Shown in pieces: positions 43,640-56,107 of a stretch of DNA of 64,000 nucleotides. Source of the DNA: Dillenia suffruticosa. Taxonomy: Eukaryota > Streptophyta > Magnoliopsida > Dilleniales > Dilleniaceae. Position 1 is the stretch's first letter. Each line of letters begins with the position of its first letter. The notes under the pieces were generated by a model, which had not been told where the DNA came from, did no database searches, and worked only from the letters and a program-made list of their open reading frames with translations. The DNA is taken from the NCBI GenBank assembly GCA_033439265.1, contig JAVTVX010000024.1:682001-746000 (forward strand), written 5' to 3'. The position numbers and the translations under genes are program-made.

Positions 43640-43647
43640 TATAAATA
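43640..43647 (+). promoter_or_regulatory. TATA box of the 96-aa gene
   Basis: TATAAATA followed by GG, 70 bp before the ATG at 43710. This spacing allows a short leader of about 35-40 nt. Confidence 0.6.
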
Positions 43648-43709
43648 GGAAGTATGGCTCTGTGTGTTGGAAAAACAACTTCCAAACTTGTCTTTTGAGA
43701 AGGCCAAAG

Positions 43710-44000
43710 ATGGAGACCTATCGGAAGAGAAAAGGGTTCATGAAAAACAAGCTTGTCATATCTTTCTACAAAGTTGCCAAACCTCATCAACCCGTTCAAT
43801 ATGGGAACAAAGTTAACCCCACCACCCCATCATCTCCTACAACTACTAGTTTTCTCACTGATCAAACCTTAGCCACACCCCCACCAAAGCAAAAGGTTTC
43901 TTTTGATGCTGCATTTGGGAGTGCTGGTGATGGTAATGAAAATGTTGACACGAAAGCTGCTAGCTATATCTCTCGTGTCAAAGAGAGATTCAAGCTTTGA
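43710..44000 (+). CDS. Small plant-specific protein, function unknown
   Basis: A single-exon frame of 96 aa starting METYRKRKGFMKNKLVISFY and ending SYISRVKERFKL. The N-terminus is basic (about 1-27), the middle (36-70) is Pro/Ser/Thr-rich and likely disordered, and the end holds a 'DAAFGSAGD' block and the 'YISRVKERF' motif. I associate this type of C-terminus with small uncharacterised plant proteins but cannot give a firm family name. It has no signal peptide or membrane segment. A TATA box at 43640 and normal codon use support expression. An upstream in-frame ATG at 43662 would add 16 residues; the METY start is preferred. A second frame continues after the stop ('ERVDSDRRGYQMYS'), which could mean an earlier frameshift. 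Confidence 0.6.
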   Translation: METYRKRKGFMKNKLVISFYKVAKPHQPVQYGNKVNPTTPSSPTTTSFLTDQTLATPPPKQKVSFDAAFGSAGDGNENVDTKAASYISRVKERFKL

Positions 44001-45241
44001 AAGGGTAGATTCTGATAGAAGGGGGTACCAAATGTACTCCTCAGGATCACCAAAACTAGCTTTTATCAAATGTTATCTACCTTTTCACACAATATAAGCA
44101 TTTGATGCATAGAGTGCTTATTTATTTTGCTTAAATGTATTATCATGTGCACGGAGTATTAACACTTTTTTTCAATGAGTATGATCTTTTTTCGCCTGCC
44201 TGTATAAATTTAAGATATGATAAATTACTTGAATTATTATTGGCATACATATTTTTTAATACCCTTAGTGATTAACAAATTTAGGTCAAAAGCTTTCATG
44301 TCTGTTGGATCATGTGAAGGATCCATTTCCAACTATGCCCTCGAAGCAAAAGAATACACATGCAAAGCAAGCACTTGAAAGGAATATCAAGGAGGGGGAA
44401 AAAGAAGAAGAAAAACATTAGTGAATCATAATTTATTCTTTTTTTAAAAAAAAAAAAAAGAGGGAAAGACTATTAGCCGCCATTGAAAAGATATGAATAT
44501 TAGTAGACCCTCCAAACATTTGTCAAATCGCAAATTGTATACCTTATATATATATGCTTAAGGCATATTTTCAAGAATGGATGAAGATGTGTTGCAATTT
44601 TTTTTTTTTGAATATATTCCCTCGTGTTACGGGCAAAAGGTGAGTTAAGCCAAGTAATGAACCGGAAGCTTTCAAAGGCAAAAAGGTTTAATTGGCCAAC
44701 TATTGAACTCCAAGTCCTTTCCATCGAGGAGAAAAATAATAATAATTTAAAAAAAAAATTGAGATTCTTAACACTTTGGGAAAGTTCCTCACAAGAGGAC
44801 TAGCTACCTTTTCATACCCAAAACTAAAAGAAGGAAATAATTCTCACTTTTCTATTGAAAGATATTCCCAGAGTACATTAGAAATCAATCATGTTATGTT
44901 TGAGAAGAATGTGAATCAGTTAGGTTACTTCCCACTTCTCAAAAGAAATGCCCCCAATTCCAAACACCTATTAAATCAATGTGATTGTACTGAACATACA
45001 TTATATATATCCATTCCAATATAGAAACCTGAATCTTACATGCCCTAAAAACACAATCATATACCAGTAGGGTTGATAAAGAAACTTTGAACAAATTAAG
45101 CTTTTGGGTTGGGCTGCAGTCTCAAGGTTGAAAGGCCCCAATTCATTGACTCAAAAGCCATGATATTTTCTTTAGCCTATGAAAGTTCAAAATGTGACCC
45201 AACAAGAAAAGTGAGTTCTTCTTCTTTCTCTTCTTCTTCTT

Positions 45242-45243
<2 letters not shown>

Positions 45244-45283
<40 letters not shown>
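45244..45283. repeat. (CT)n microsatellite
   Basis: A pure CT run of about 40 bp in intergenic DNA. Confidence 0.9.
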
Positions 45284-45285
<2 letters not shown>

Positions 45286-47839
45286 AATCATTATAAAGAA
45301 AAGTCGATGATTGCTGTGTAGAACGGCACATGGAGGGATAGGAGAAATTTTTGCAGTTGCAGGAAATTCAAAATTAGAATTCACAATGATAACTCAGTGT
45401 ATGCATTTAGAAACATGTTGTAAATGAAAGACAGAGAGAAAGAGCAGTGGTGGTGTTTGTTTTCACATGTTCTGCAATTGAATAGGATGTTTTTTTTTTT
45501 TAATGGCTTTGCTCCAAGTGACATTACATACATACTACAGTGATGCTGAGTGTGACTTGCATGCTTTGCTCCCTTCATGGGTCCTACCTTGAATGCCACA
45601 TACATCTAACATGTGATTGCGATCACTTCCTCTTCACTCCCTCTTCTTATTAATCTATGAGCTCCAAAATCAACAATAGACAACTCTCGTTGTACCATTT
45701 ATAAAAAATTAGGATATTAAATTAATTAATTGTTAAATAACCATTCAACTCTTACTATTATCCTTAGATAAACTGCGTAAAAAAAAAAAAAAAAAAATCT
45801 CTCCGACAAATGCCCTTTGGTATTATCAATGGGCCTTGAATTCAATTCTATGATTCGATAATGAATGACCATTAAATAAACTGCAATGAAAATGGTGGAG
45901 AGAGGTGCATATATCACAGTGACCATAAAAATCAAAGAGGCAAACACATGTAACATTTGTGTGGGGTGCATGCGCACCATCCTTTCCTCCAACCAACTAG
46001 CCTCCTCAATTATGTATAACGTGCATGATGAGGACAAAACATTAAGACATTCCTCATAGACTCTATTAAATCATGTTTTCTACATGGGACAACAATGTTT
46101 GACCTTAAAAAGGGGTCCATGGAAAATGTTTAAGGAGCAGTGTATCATGTCCTCTCGAAAAGGACTTGATAAGCTTTATTTGGATAAAGCCCTCGACTTA
46201 ATTAGAGGTAAGGATAAAATAACGATATTATACTTGTAAATTCGGATTCTAATTATTAAAAAAGTATGATCAAATCGATCAAATCTAACTGGTAATTAAT
46301 ATTAACAAAAGGTCAAAAAGTTTTAAATTTGAATAATTTTGAATCGATCAAAATATCTATCAAACTGAATAAAAATTTCTAAAGAGTATTAACTGTTAGG
46401 TAAAATTTGATCAATTTATTCCGCTGACTCTCTTTGTCCATTATACTTTTTATGTTAAAATATTTAATGAGGGATTGGGGTTGGGTTTAGTTGGTGGCTG
46501 ATTCTTATTAATGGTGAGATTTGAGATGGAAAGAATTGAAATTAGATCAATTGAAACTTGCAGATTTGAGGGAACATGTGGGTGTGGTTCAGAAAAGTAG
46601 GTACTGTGAAATAAATCAAGCAAAATCTAGGTCCACTTCTGCTTCCCCCACATTGTAAAAGCCTGCTGCGGAGCCATCAATCTCAAATTCCCAGAACAAC
46701 CCCCCAATCTCTATCATCACATATATTCACAATACTATAATTCCCTTATTTTCCATGATAAGTGGGGAGACTTTTACTTGAAATCACTTATTTTTATTAT
46801 GGAAAAAAAATCCCAAAACTCATTTTTAATTTATAAGCTGAGTTTATCAGAGAAATATCATGAGTAGATAGCATTTTTACCTCTTGGTTGAGGGGGGGGG
46901 TTTAAAATGGCAAGATATGCTACGGCTTAATCCTAGGGATTGCCATATACTTATTTTGCATATTTTAGTGAAATAATCTAATTATAGACGATACGTTTTT
47001 GTCGGTTAAACCATGCCTTTAAAAGACCAAATTATTATTTTACTCAAATAGACATCTAATCTGTCAATTAGTATATATCCGATAACCTTTTTCGAGTGAG
47101 CTGATTCGAATTCCAGAAGTGATTGTAGTTTATTTAACAATCGTATGAAGAATGAGACTAGGAATTTTGGATTATAATCCCATTAACATTCAAACATAGA
47201 AGCATTAACTAAAAGTGAAGTTTTTACATACATTAGAGTGACTACTAGAAGTTCGTTTACTCTAATGATTCTAAATCGATTCATCTTCAAAGACAAAGTT
47301 TGTTTATGAAGATGATTATCATTAAAGTTTATGTTAATTTTACTTTAACATCGACCAAAAGTTTGAGGCTTTAAGTGTTTCTTTGTTTAAGTAAGATTTT
47401 AGATCTCTTCTTTCTTAATTACTTTACTTTCGGTTTCTTAGCATTTTGCGAATATTTTCATAAAAACACATTGTTTCGACTAAAAAATTTATCAAAAGAA
47501 TTATAATTTTAAAGTCTTTGCCCCAATTGATAAACTATATATTTTTTTACTAAATAAGGTAAAATACTAATTTGTAATGATGTCAAATAAATTCAGAAGA
47601 AAGATGTAATGTATTCAAAGTTAACTCTAGGATCTTAAGTTCGTTGATATCTAATTTAATATTTTTGACAATTTGATATAAATCTCGATATACAATTGAG
47701 CTTCGACACGTGTTTTTAACGTATAATTTTTTATCTTTAATCTACTTTTATATTTATATATATACCTATTTGTGGGATACAATTGCATAGAAATATTTAT
47801 ATTGTCATCGATCTTTAGCTGATTTAGTTATTGGACATT

Positions 47840-47985
47840 TGTATTTGAATCATTTAAATAAAATTTTAAATTCGAATATTATATGTAACGAAAATAAATA
47901 TCGGGAAACTTTTGTTCGGTGTCAAACTAGATTTAATAGAGACCAACGTAGTTATCGGATAACCGTGGTTTATAAATAAAAAAAT
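47840..47985 (+). mobile_element. Degenerate SINE, family A-like
   Basis: Blocks 'ttaaattcgaatattatatg', 'aaataaatatcgggaaactt' and 'tagagaccaacgtagttatc', followed by an A-rich end, follow the family layout. Strongly diverged. Confidence 0.35.
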
Positions 47986-48954
47986 ATTCATATTATTGAT
48001 CTCGAGACAAAAGTATGATAAGTGAATACACGATAAGAAATAAAATACAATAATGAAGAAGAATACATATAACCGACTCTATTTAATAGGATAAGAATTT
48101 GGTTGTTATTGTATAATAAAGGTTTTTAATATTTATATAAGTGAAAATAAAAGGATATAAAAAGTTTTACCGTAATAATCTAATTTAAAAGTCGAATTTA
48201 ATTTTTTTTTTTTTTTTAATTTTAGTTATAGGTGATTCTATATTAAATATAGATAGGTGATTTAACAAACACAACACACAAAGTGATGCATTATGGACAA
48301 ATCAATGCAGTCTCTGTGTGGATTATGACCAAAACAAGACATCATGAATTTCAACTTCAAATCAAACTTTTGTGACGGTACAGCAGTTGAATTGGAGTCC
48401 TGTAGATATTGCAAAGAGGGGACATTGGGTGGAGGTGGAGTTTGATTTGGTGCACCCAAAAAATAAAAAAAGTAGAAGAGTGCACCCCAGGGAGAACTGA
48501 CCGACTTTGGGGACATTGGAGAGCACACCATGAACAGTGAAGAGGAGACTTCCATAAAAGTGGAGTTTCCAAATATGGGCAATGGTCCACTCGTTATTAA
48601 TTTTGATGTTGATTGTGCTTCCCCTTAACTACAACTCCCCCCCTGACACCATTTTTGGGTCCATACGCCACTTCTTGCCCTTTTCTTTTATTTGCTTTTT
48701 CATCCCACCTTCCTCTTCCCTCTTCCTTCTTCCCCCATCCTCTTATTTTGATCCTTTTACCCTTTTTTTCATGTGATTTTTCTATTTTTTTTCATATGGT
48801 TGTCTGTCTTGTTATGATTATTTTGTAAAACAATAGGCGAGTTTTCTAATTTTCTATTTATTTTTACTTATGAAATTTATCGAAAACGGTTAAAATTATT
48901 TTACATATTTTTTAATACAAAATATTTCTTTTCATCTATAGCCCAAGGGAAAAC

Positions 48955-49140
48955 AAAATGAGTATGATAATCAAATGATGACTCGCTAAATGCAGCTAAA
49001 GGCTTTGATAATTATAATTATAATAATTGTAATTATTGGTGGTCCGCTTGACAACTTTGTGATTAATACCTCAATTCTTCTTTAGACAAGTGATAGATAA
49101 AATGTGTAATTTGCTATAATTAGTTTGTTTAGTGAACATA
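48955..49140 (+). repeat. Dispersed repeat, copy 1
   Basis: Shares an ordered series of blocks with 53668-53842: 'atgactcgctaaatgc', 'ggctttgataattata', 'ggtggtcc', 'tgtgattaatac', 'ttcttcttta', 'gacaagtgatag' and 'gtaatttgctataatta'. The element type is unknown. Confidence 0.7.
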
Positions 49141-51786
49141 CATTGTTGACTACTAATAAATTTACCAATATAAAGTTTTGTCATTATTATTAAAAAAAAA
49201 ATTAAAAATATAATTATTCAAAAAAATAGTTTATTTTAGTTCTTAGATTTCAGAGTCAGTCGAGTTCTCTTTCGGCAAGCATGTCGGCCACAAGTAATCG
49301 CTTTTTTTTTTCTTGGAACTTTTTAGAGAAGTCCAAATTCTACCATTGGGAGTGGTACTAACGATTTAATCACCCGTAAACCTCTTTTGTTTGAACAATG
49401 TTGTCTACCGTCAACAACGTTAAATTTTTTTAATTAAAATTTTAAATTTAAGATTTAAAAATAAAAAAATAAACATGAAATAGGTATAAATATCGGAAGA
49501 GTCGATCATTAAATTAAAATTTATAACTATTTAAATCAAATTAATTAAATTTTTAAATTTTGATGATTCAATAAAAAAATAAAAAAAAATAATTGTTGTC
49601 TACCATCGAATAGGCCATGTGCCAAAAGCCTCAATTTAGGCAAATTTTATTTGAGACAGGGTTGGAGAATTTACCTTTGCTCATCAATAATAATTATGTT
49701 TTGGAACTTTCTTGCCATGATTTGCCACCAATCATGATTTTCAAGATTCATATCTTCAATCCAGAAAAAAAAAATAGCCAAGAAAAATCAGCAAAAGGAT
49801 GATCGTAAACACCTTTTTTTTTTTTAAATTGATACAAATTTAACAACATCAGTTTGGATCATCATTAAATATTAAATAAGATAAATATTAACAAAATTTT
49901 AATTGTAGAATTAAAAAGTTAATTATTCTTCATTTTGAAATTATTTTCAATCAAAATGATATTATTACATAATTTTTAACTCAGTTTTTATATTATTTTT
50001 TTATTATCTTGCTTAATATTGATACGATTGAATAAATTTTTTAAAATAAAAATAATCTTAAAATAATTGAAAACAATTATTTATATCTTCAATTTTATGA
50101 TGGAAATTTTGCTACAAACCATTAATTTAAAGTTTTAATTCTTACACTTTGACATTCTTTTGTAAACTCCTTGCCTACCATGGGAAACCACTTTCAGTTT
50201 CGAGGAACAGCCAAATGATCGCACCCCTTTTTTATAAATCGAACGATCCAGATTTAAACCCCAATGTAATAATAATAAAAAAAAAGAAACCACTTTCATT
50301 TTTCGAATTCAGAGACAGTCGAGATATTCTTGGAGGATTACTCTGTGGGACCCACCAAATGGTCCCAAAGGAAAGAGATGTCTGATCCATTGATGGAGGA
50401 AGGATCATCAGATCAGTTCTGAGTTTTGACGCTTGTGGCTTCGGCGGCGCACATAGCTTGAAAAGCTAATGATCACCATGCACAACTACTTCAAACCTCG
50501 ACACCTTTCCTATGTTAAAAAATAAATAAAAAGAAAAAGGGAAAAAATCCCACTCTTATCTAACTTTGTTTAAAAGTGTTCTTTTCTTCCTTTGTATCGT
50601 AAAAGACTTGGCTTCAACGTTTTCATTCCCGTGGTACCATCCCACCATGCGGGCGGAAGAAATGATCATCCAATTCCAGATTTTTAAAGAGAGAAAAATT
50701 AGATCTTAATATAATTTTTTTATAAAAATTATATAAAATTTTGAGGGAATTCTTGGTGATTATATTCTAATTATTTTTATGAGTTATTTAGTTTATTTAC
50801 CCATTATGGCTCGTTTATAAAAACTAATTCTAAATTCAACTGAAATATGCATAAATCTTAAGATAGAAATATTAACACTATAATAAATTTCATTTTTTTA
50901 AAAAAAAAAATTGATTTTATTTGCAAAAGATTATGTTTATTATAAAATTGTTTACTAAAATAGATTATAAATAAAATAAAATAAGTTAAAAGATAAACGT
51001 AGCCGAACTCAAGTTAGCCTGGACCTAATAGTATAAGGTCGAACGTGAAACCACAGAGAGATGAATTGTAATTTATGCTTAAATATTAGTGCATAAATTT
51101 CAAGAGAAATCTTAATTATAAGGTAACAAAATAAAATAATTTTTATTTAAAATCTTTTTTAAATCAATTCTGATTTTAGTTGATTTTTTTTACACTAGAG
51201 CCATACCAGCGTGACCTTTTTTTTTTTTTTTTTAATTTGGCATTTTAAAATATTTTTTGTTGATTCCCCATTTAAACAAAGAGCAATCAAAAATCTTTTT
51301 GAAAATTAAAATTAATTAAATTGATATAATACAAAATTAAAAATTTCATCCGAGAAAACAATTTTGAAGTATGGGTGAAATAAAATAATAAAATATGAAT
51401 GTAATATTAATATGATTAATCAAACTTTAAAATTAGAAATAATTTTTAAAGCACCCAAAAATAGAGGGCTTTATCCTTTTTGACCCTCTTGATTTATATT
51501 TTCTCGGGATTTCAGTGTTAAAGAAAATAATCGGATATTTGATCATCAACTTCATTTTCTCTCTCTTCGGCTCAGTTTTGTCCAATGATGGAAAACACCT
51601 TATAGAGAGCAGTTACATGAATTTTCATCCTGAGCCTTCCCTAGCAGCATCATCGTCATCATCTTCGTCTTCTTCTTCTCTTTAACTCAGTTTTGTGAGA
51701 TCCAGCATTTAACAATCTTGGGATGGACCACAAAACCTTCTTCTGACTGAACCCATGTGATCTTTTACGCTTTCTCGATCGGTGCA

Positions 51787-51960
51787 CTTGATTTTTTTTT
51801 TTTCATAATTGAAAATCATATTATAATTAATTTGATTTGAATATTTGTGAGGACATTATTTAGGAAATATTTCTCTAATGTAATATTTTTCATTTTCAAA
51901 TTTCAAATTCAAAACTTAATTAATAGATTTAACACTTTATTTCATTCAATTGGGCACCCT
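51787..51960 (-). mobile_element. SINE, family A
   Basis: T12 tail, 'ttaatttgatttgaatattt', 'gtgaggacattatttaggaa', 'caaatttcaaattcaaaact', and a decayed head. No target duplication was resolved. Confidence 0.55.
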
Positions 51961-53359
51961 TTCACTGGATTGGCCTCCTATTAATATCAATGCACTTGAT
52001 GTGATATCATTAACCCGTTTCCACAAATTCAATGGTTTAGATCTCTTCCACATCTTCTGCAGAATAAGAACCCTTCTTTTTCAGCCTTTGGATCATTGTC
52101 CAATGGCTAGGATTAACTGGGACCCCTACAGACAACGAAATGAAGAAGTTCAATAATTGTTGTTTGCTATGATTGCGAAGCACCGGACGTGGCCTCCTTT
52201 ATATGAGTCATTTCCAAGGATTGCATATATAGTTTTGTTCTATAATCTGCAAATTTGAGTAGCAAATTGCAATTCTCTTTTTCAACTTTAAACTAAAAGT
52301 CGCTTTCATTCTCTGGCCCCTTTTTCGTACACAAATCATGATTTGAGTTTGCCCCCGATTTTTTATCGAACAAAAGTTTAGGGTTTTGTAATAACAATTC
52401 CATATAACGTACAAAGAGAAATTTTTACTATTTTTCTTAAGAAAAATATATATTTTAATTGTTCTTAATAAGCCCCCATGATTTGTCACCTCCAAAATTT
52501 AAAATTTAGTCTCAATTTATTATTATTATTAAACCCCTGATAAACTTTTGATGGTAAAGAGCTTGTCTTAGAAACTAAAGGTAGATTTATCGAAAATTAG
52601 GTAAATTTTTAATGTAAAATGTTTTTTTTAATATAATAATGATATTTATTCATTTTTATTTTTAAAAAAATGTTTTATATTGGTAAAACACTATATTTTT
52701 ATAATATTTTTCACCTTTCTTCAAATTGAGATAAATTGAAATTTTGCAAATGGGCCCATATATAGGCACGCTTGCTTGGGCATTGGCATTTCGGCAAGAA
52801 TTGTTTGACTTGGTTAATGCTCGACATGTTGCCTGATAAACCATCTAATGTTCAAATAAAGTAAAATAATTTCGGGGAATCCAATTCTACTATGTTGGTT
52901 ACAAAGGGGTATAAGTGCAAAATGGAGGAATCATGCTGCAATATTATAGGTACAAAAGGGTGCAATTATTTTTTTAACATAAACAAAATATTTAGGCTTA
53001 CAGCCCAACTAATAATTAAGATTTTGCTTTTTTAAAAAAAGAAAAAAGAAAAAAGAAAAAAAAAACTCTGGTAAACTTTTTATCCAGGGAACAATACGGA
53101 AACATGACATTTAATTTCAACCGATGCATGCAAGTATTCACGAGAATTTAATTCTCGTAAGTATTGATATTTAAGGATTTTAATAAATAATGGGTTGTCA
53201 ATCAGCCGTTACCAATTATTTTATAATTATATTTAATAAAATTAATAATCATCGAACGAAGATTCAACATTTATAAATTTTATAAGTATCAATATTTATA
53301 AGAATTATAGTGAGTCTGGTGGCACATGTTTGATTCAATTTGAGAAAAACAAAATATCA

Positions 53360-53560
53360 ACGTTTGATGGTTCAGTTGGTTCGGGAACTGACGTCCCTTA
53401 ACTATAATCTGAGTTTCAATTCTCCATGGGAATAGAAAAATCAGTGCAGGGAGATCTGTCTCTTAAAGTGGGCCCTGTAAGCGGTCGACTCAGATTAGTC
53501 GAGACGAAATTCCGGATACTAGATTGGTGGTCAAGCCATGGTACAAAAAAAAAAATTGAG
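53360..53560 (+). mobile_element. tRNA-derived SINE, family B
   Basis: The head has a box A (TGGTTCAGTTGG) and a box B-like 'gagtttcaattctcc'. The body contains 'gggagatctgtctcttaaag' and 'gcggtcgactcagattagtc', and the element ends in 'ggtac' plus an A run. It shares this layout with 54440-54655. Confidence 0.75.
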
Positions 53561-53667
53561 GAAAACAAAATAGCTATTTTATATGTATGAGTGTGTATGA
53601 CTCAAACTCAAAATCTCTGGAAAAAAAAAAGTATAATGTCAGTTAAATTATAATTTATCGATGAAAA

Positions 53668-53842
53668 AAAAAAGCTATGATAAATGATGGATGACTCGCT
53701 AAATGCGGTTGGGCTTTATAATTATAGGTGGTCCATTTGAGAAGAATGTGATTAGTATAATTCTTCTTTACCACCCGAAAATGGACACCGTGTGGTTTAG
53801 ACATGTGATAGTGTAATTTGCTATAATAAGTTTGCTTAGGAT
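53668..53842 (+). repeat. Dispersed repeat, copy 2
   Basis: Second copy of the repeat at 48955-49140, starting 'atgatggatgactcgctaaa'. It carries an extra block (accacccgaaaatggacacc) absent from copy 1. Confidence 0.7.
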
Positions 53843-54439
53843 TGGTAAGGAAGATTAATCGAAATAATTGATCCCTCTATCCACAAACTTAAAATTGATA
53901 ATTTTACCCAATTCTACACAAATAATTTGCAACTTAATTCAATGCAGTACAGCTCTATAATAACTTTAGCTTTCATTTGAAGGTTGTCACATCTCTCTTT
54001 CCTGAGTTACACAGTGTGTGACTCGAACCATACATGGTTTTATGACTCTCACATCTATAAGGATGTAGATATCACACGCCAAATTTATTTACAATATTTT
54101 TTTTTTACAAATAAAATAAGATAACATTGAAATAAATTGAAAAAAGTGAGATCCGGCAAATATGAAGTTGGAGAAGATCAATACAATTAAAATAATTGTC
54201 AATTAAAATTTTATTTTATAGAATAATTGCCAATTAAAAATTCAAGAAAAATGTGTTACTTTCAAGTCTTTTAAAATTATAATTTTGTTAATTTTAATTA
54301 TCGATTCTCATATGCTAGAATGTGATCTAACTTCCTCATCCATGCTCCTACACCCTAAAGAGAAGAAAAGAATTGTCGACTCATGACTATGCTAACGCGA
54401 AAGAGACTTTCCTATCTTGTTCTCATCTTAATAGAATTG

Positions 54440-54655
54440 TACCAACGTGGGTTGACTCAACTGGATGTGGGGTTGAGTTCCCTTAAACATGATCGAGATC
54501 CGACTTTCGTCGGGAGTATCGGACTCTCATGTGTATGGAGCGTTTCCCGTTGAGAGATCTGTCCTCCGAAAAGGAGTCACTGTAGCGGTCGGTCAAGATT
54601 AGTCGGGACGAAATCCCAGAAATCGGGCGGTATTCAAGATATGATACTAAAAAAA
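54440..54655 (+). mobile_element. tRNA-derived SINE, family B
   Basis: The head has a box A-like 'ttgactcaactggatgtgg' and later 'gatcgagatccgac'. The body includes 'gttgagagatctgtcctccg' and 'gcggtcggtcaagattagtc', then 'gggacgaaatccc' and an A10 tail. It is homologous to 53360-53560 but with a longer middle. Confidence 0.75.
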
Positions 54656-54762
54656 AAATCTTAATAGAATTGTGATAACAAACTCAGCTTATAATTATTA
54701 ATTATGATTTAAACTGTGGTTGCCTGTCCCGCCCTTTCACTTAAAATGGTAGGTCAAGAAGT

Positions 54763-54857
54763 TGTTTTTTTTTTTTGATACATAGAAAGACTTGAACTCA
54801 AGACCTTTACAAAGAGAAGGAAGATGATACCAGTTGAACTATAACTCGTTGGCTTGG
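54763..54857 (-). mobile_element. Short tRNA-derived SINE, family C
   Basis: T tract, then reverse box B (gacttgaactcaagacc) and reverse box A (accagttgaactata). It is little more than a tRNA-like head with a tail. Similar sequences occur at 55335-55410 and 58299-58390. Confidence 0.65.
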
Positions 54858-55334
54858 TCAAGAAGTTGTTAAATGGATGTTTGAAATCTTTTTTGGCTGC
54901 CTCCCACGTACATCCCATGTAAACACCACTACTAGTTTATGGTTGTTTCTATGCATCCATGAAATTTAGACCTTTGAAAAAGTTAACTTAGGAAGTTGAT
55001 AATGTGCTTCATGTTTCACATACTTTATATAGTAGAAAACGAACGAGTTGAGCTATGAATGGAGATTTCAAACTCAAAATCTTAAGTTAAAAGAGAAATC
55101 TTGGGTACAACAAAGTCAAAGACGCTTGATTCATTAAAGAATTTTGAAGCACTTTCCTTCAATAGTGAATGTGAAACAAAATATACCTTTCACACTACTT
55201 CATATGGGAGGTTATAAAATTTAGCTTGTTAAAATATCATGAAAGCTTTAAAAATAGGTAATATTGAAAATAATCAATTAATCTGCTAAAAAAAATCAAT
55301 TGCTTTTCAATTGTTTTTCAGTTGTCTTCTTTTA

Positions 55335-55410
55335 TCTTTTTTTTTTTATACATAAAAGAGATTCGAATTCGAAATATGAGATGATATAATTGAGTTATAG
55401 CAAAAGTTTT
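55335..55410 (-). mobile_element. Short tRNA-derived SINE, family C
   Basis: T9 tract, 'atacataaaagagattcgaa', a reverse box B-like segment, and 'gatgatataattgagttata', matching the layout of 54763-54857. Confidence 0.55.
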
Positions 55411-55581
55411 GACAACTTGTGTGTTCATTTATTAAATAGAATTTCATATAAATTAAATGCGGTGGTACTTATTTTATGCCCATAATTAATTTCCATTGTA
55501 GCATATGGACAATTTGGTAATTGTGTTGTACGAGCAAAACAAAAGTCTCCCCTTAAAAAAATAAAAAAGAAAATCTAAAAG

Positions 55582-55614
<33 letters not shown>
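55582..55614. repeat. Poly(A) tract, 33 nt
   Basis: A pure A run in the upstream region of the MADS-box gene, with no recognisable retroposon body next to it. Its exact length may be affected by sequencing. Confidence 0.8.
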
Positions 55615-55615
<1 letters not shown>

Positions 55616-55879
55616 CCTCCTCCTTTCTTAAGGATTCGTCTCATGAACCCGAAAATGGTCAGTTGATCAATTGGGCCCTCCTCACTTCATTGAGTGACAC
55701 GTATCGTGGTCGGGACCTCTATAATTTATTGCAATGCCTTCTTCCATTTTAAGGTTTCTATTTCTCCACTTAATATCACACTAATCCATCAAATCCAACG
55801 GCTCAAAGTTAATCAATCTTAAACCACCTTCTGGACATGAACTGTTTTATCATTGCCAAGTCTTAAAGGTGATGGCGAT

Positions 55880-55929
55880 GGAGAGAGAGAGAGAGTGAGA
55901 GAGAGAGAGAGAGAGAGAGAAGGCACGTG
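55880..55929. promoter_or_regulatory. GAGA tract and G-box in the MADS promoter
   Basis: A GA repeat at 55880-55922 is followed by a perfect G-box, CACGTG, at 55924-55929, about 100 bp before the TATA box. GAGA tracts are bound by BBR/BPC proteins, which are known regulators of plant homeotic genes; their use here is inferred. Confidence 0.6.
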
Positions 55930-56020
55930 AGATGAGTATGCTGTGTTGTGTGTGTATTAGGGTTGAAAAAGAGAGTGGTTTAGAGAAGTGGAGAGAAGAG
56001 AGAGGGAAACCCTCTTGGCG

Positions 56021-56028
56021 TATAAATA
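56021..56028 (+). promoter_or_regulatory. TATA box of the SEP-like gene
   Basis: TATAAATA followed by GG, 87 bp before the start codon. It predicts transcription start near 56050. Confidence 0.7.
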
Positions 56029-56107
56029 GGCATACACAGGTTTTTCAAAAGCAAAGTGAGAGTAGAAAAAAAACCAATCTGTTTTCAGAAATTTGTTCTA
56101 AAAAAGA

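Larger units (their letters stand above)
44001..55600. other. Long AT-rich gene desert
   Basis: No gene can be supported over about 11.6 kb. Open frames such as minus 48262-48582, minus 45726-46037 and plus 51950-52156 are short, unrecognised and lack splice context. The interval holds several tRNA-derived SINEs, a dispersed repeat pair (48955-49140 and 53668-53842), a CT microsatellite at 45244-45283 and many A/T runs. Confidence 0.65.

Noticed and set aside
44001-44097. Continuation of the 96-aa protein in another frame (ERVDSDRRGYQMYS...)
   Set aside because: Could mark a frameshift, but the natural stop after RVKERFKL is a plausible end and there is no evidence of an error.
48262-48582. 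106-codon minus-strand open frame and its overlapping shadow
   Set aside because: Proline/serine-rich chance translation with no homology that I recognise and no supporting signals.
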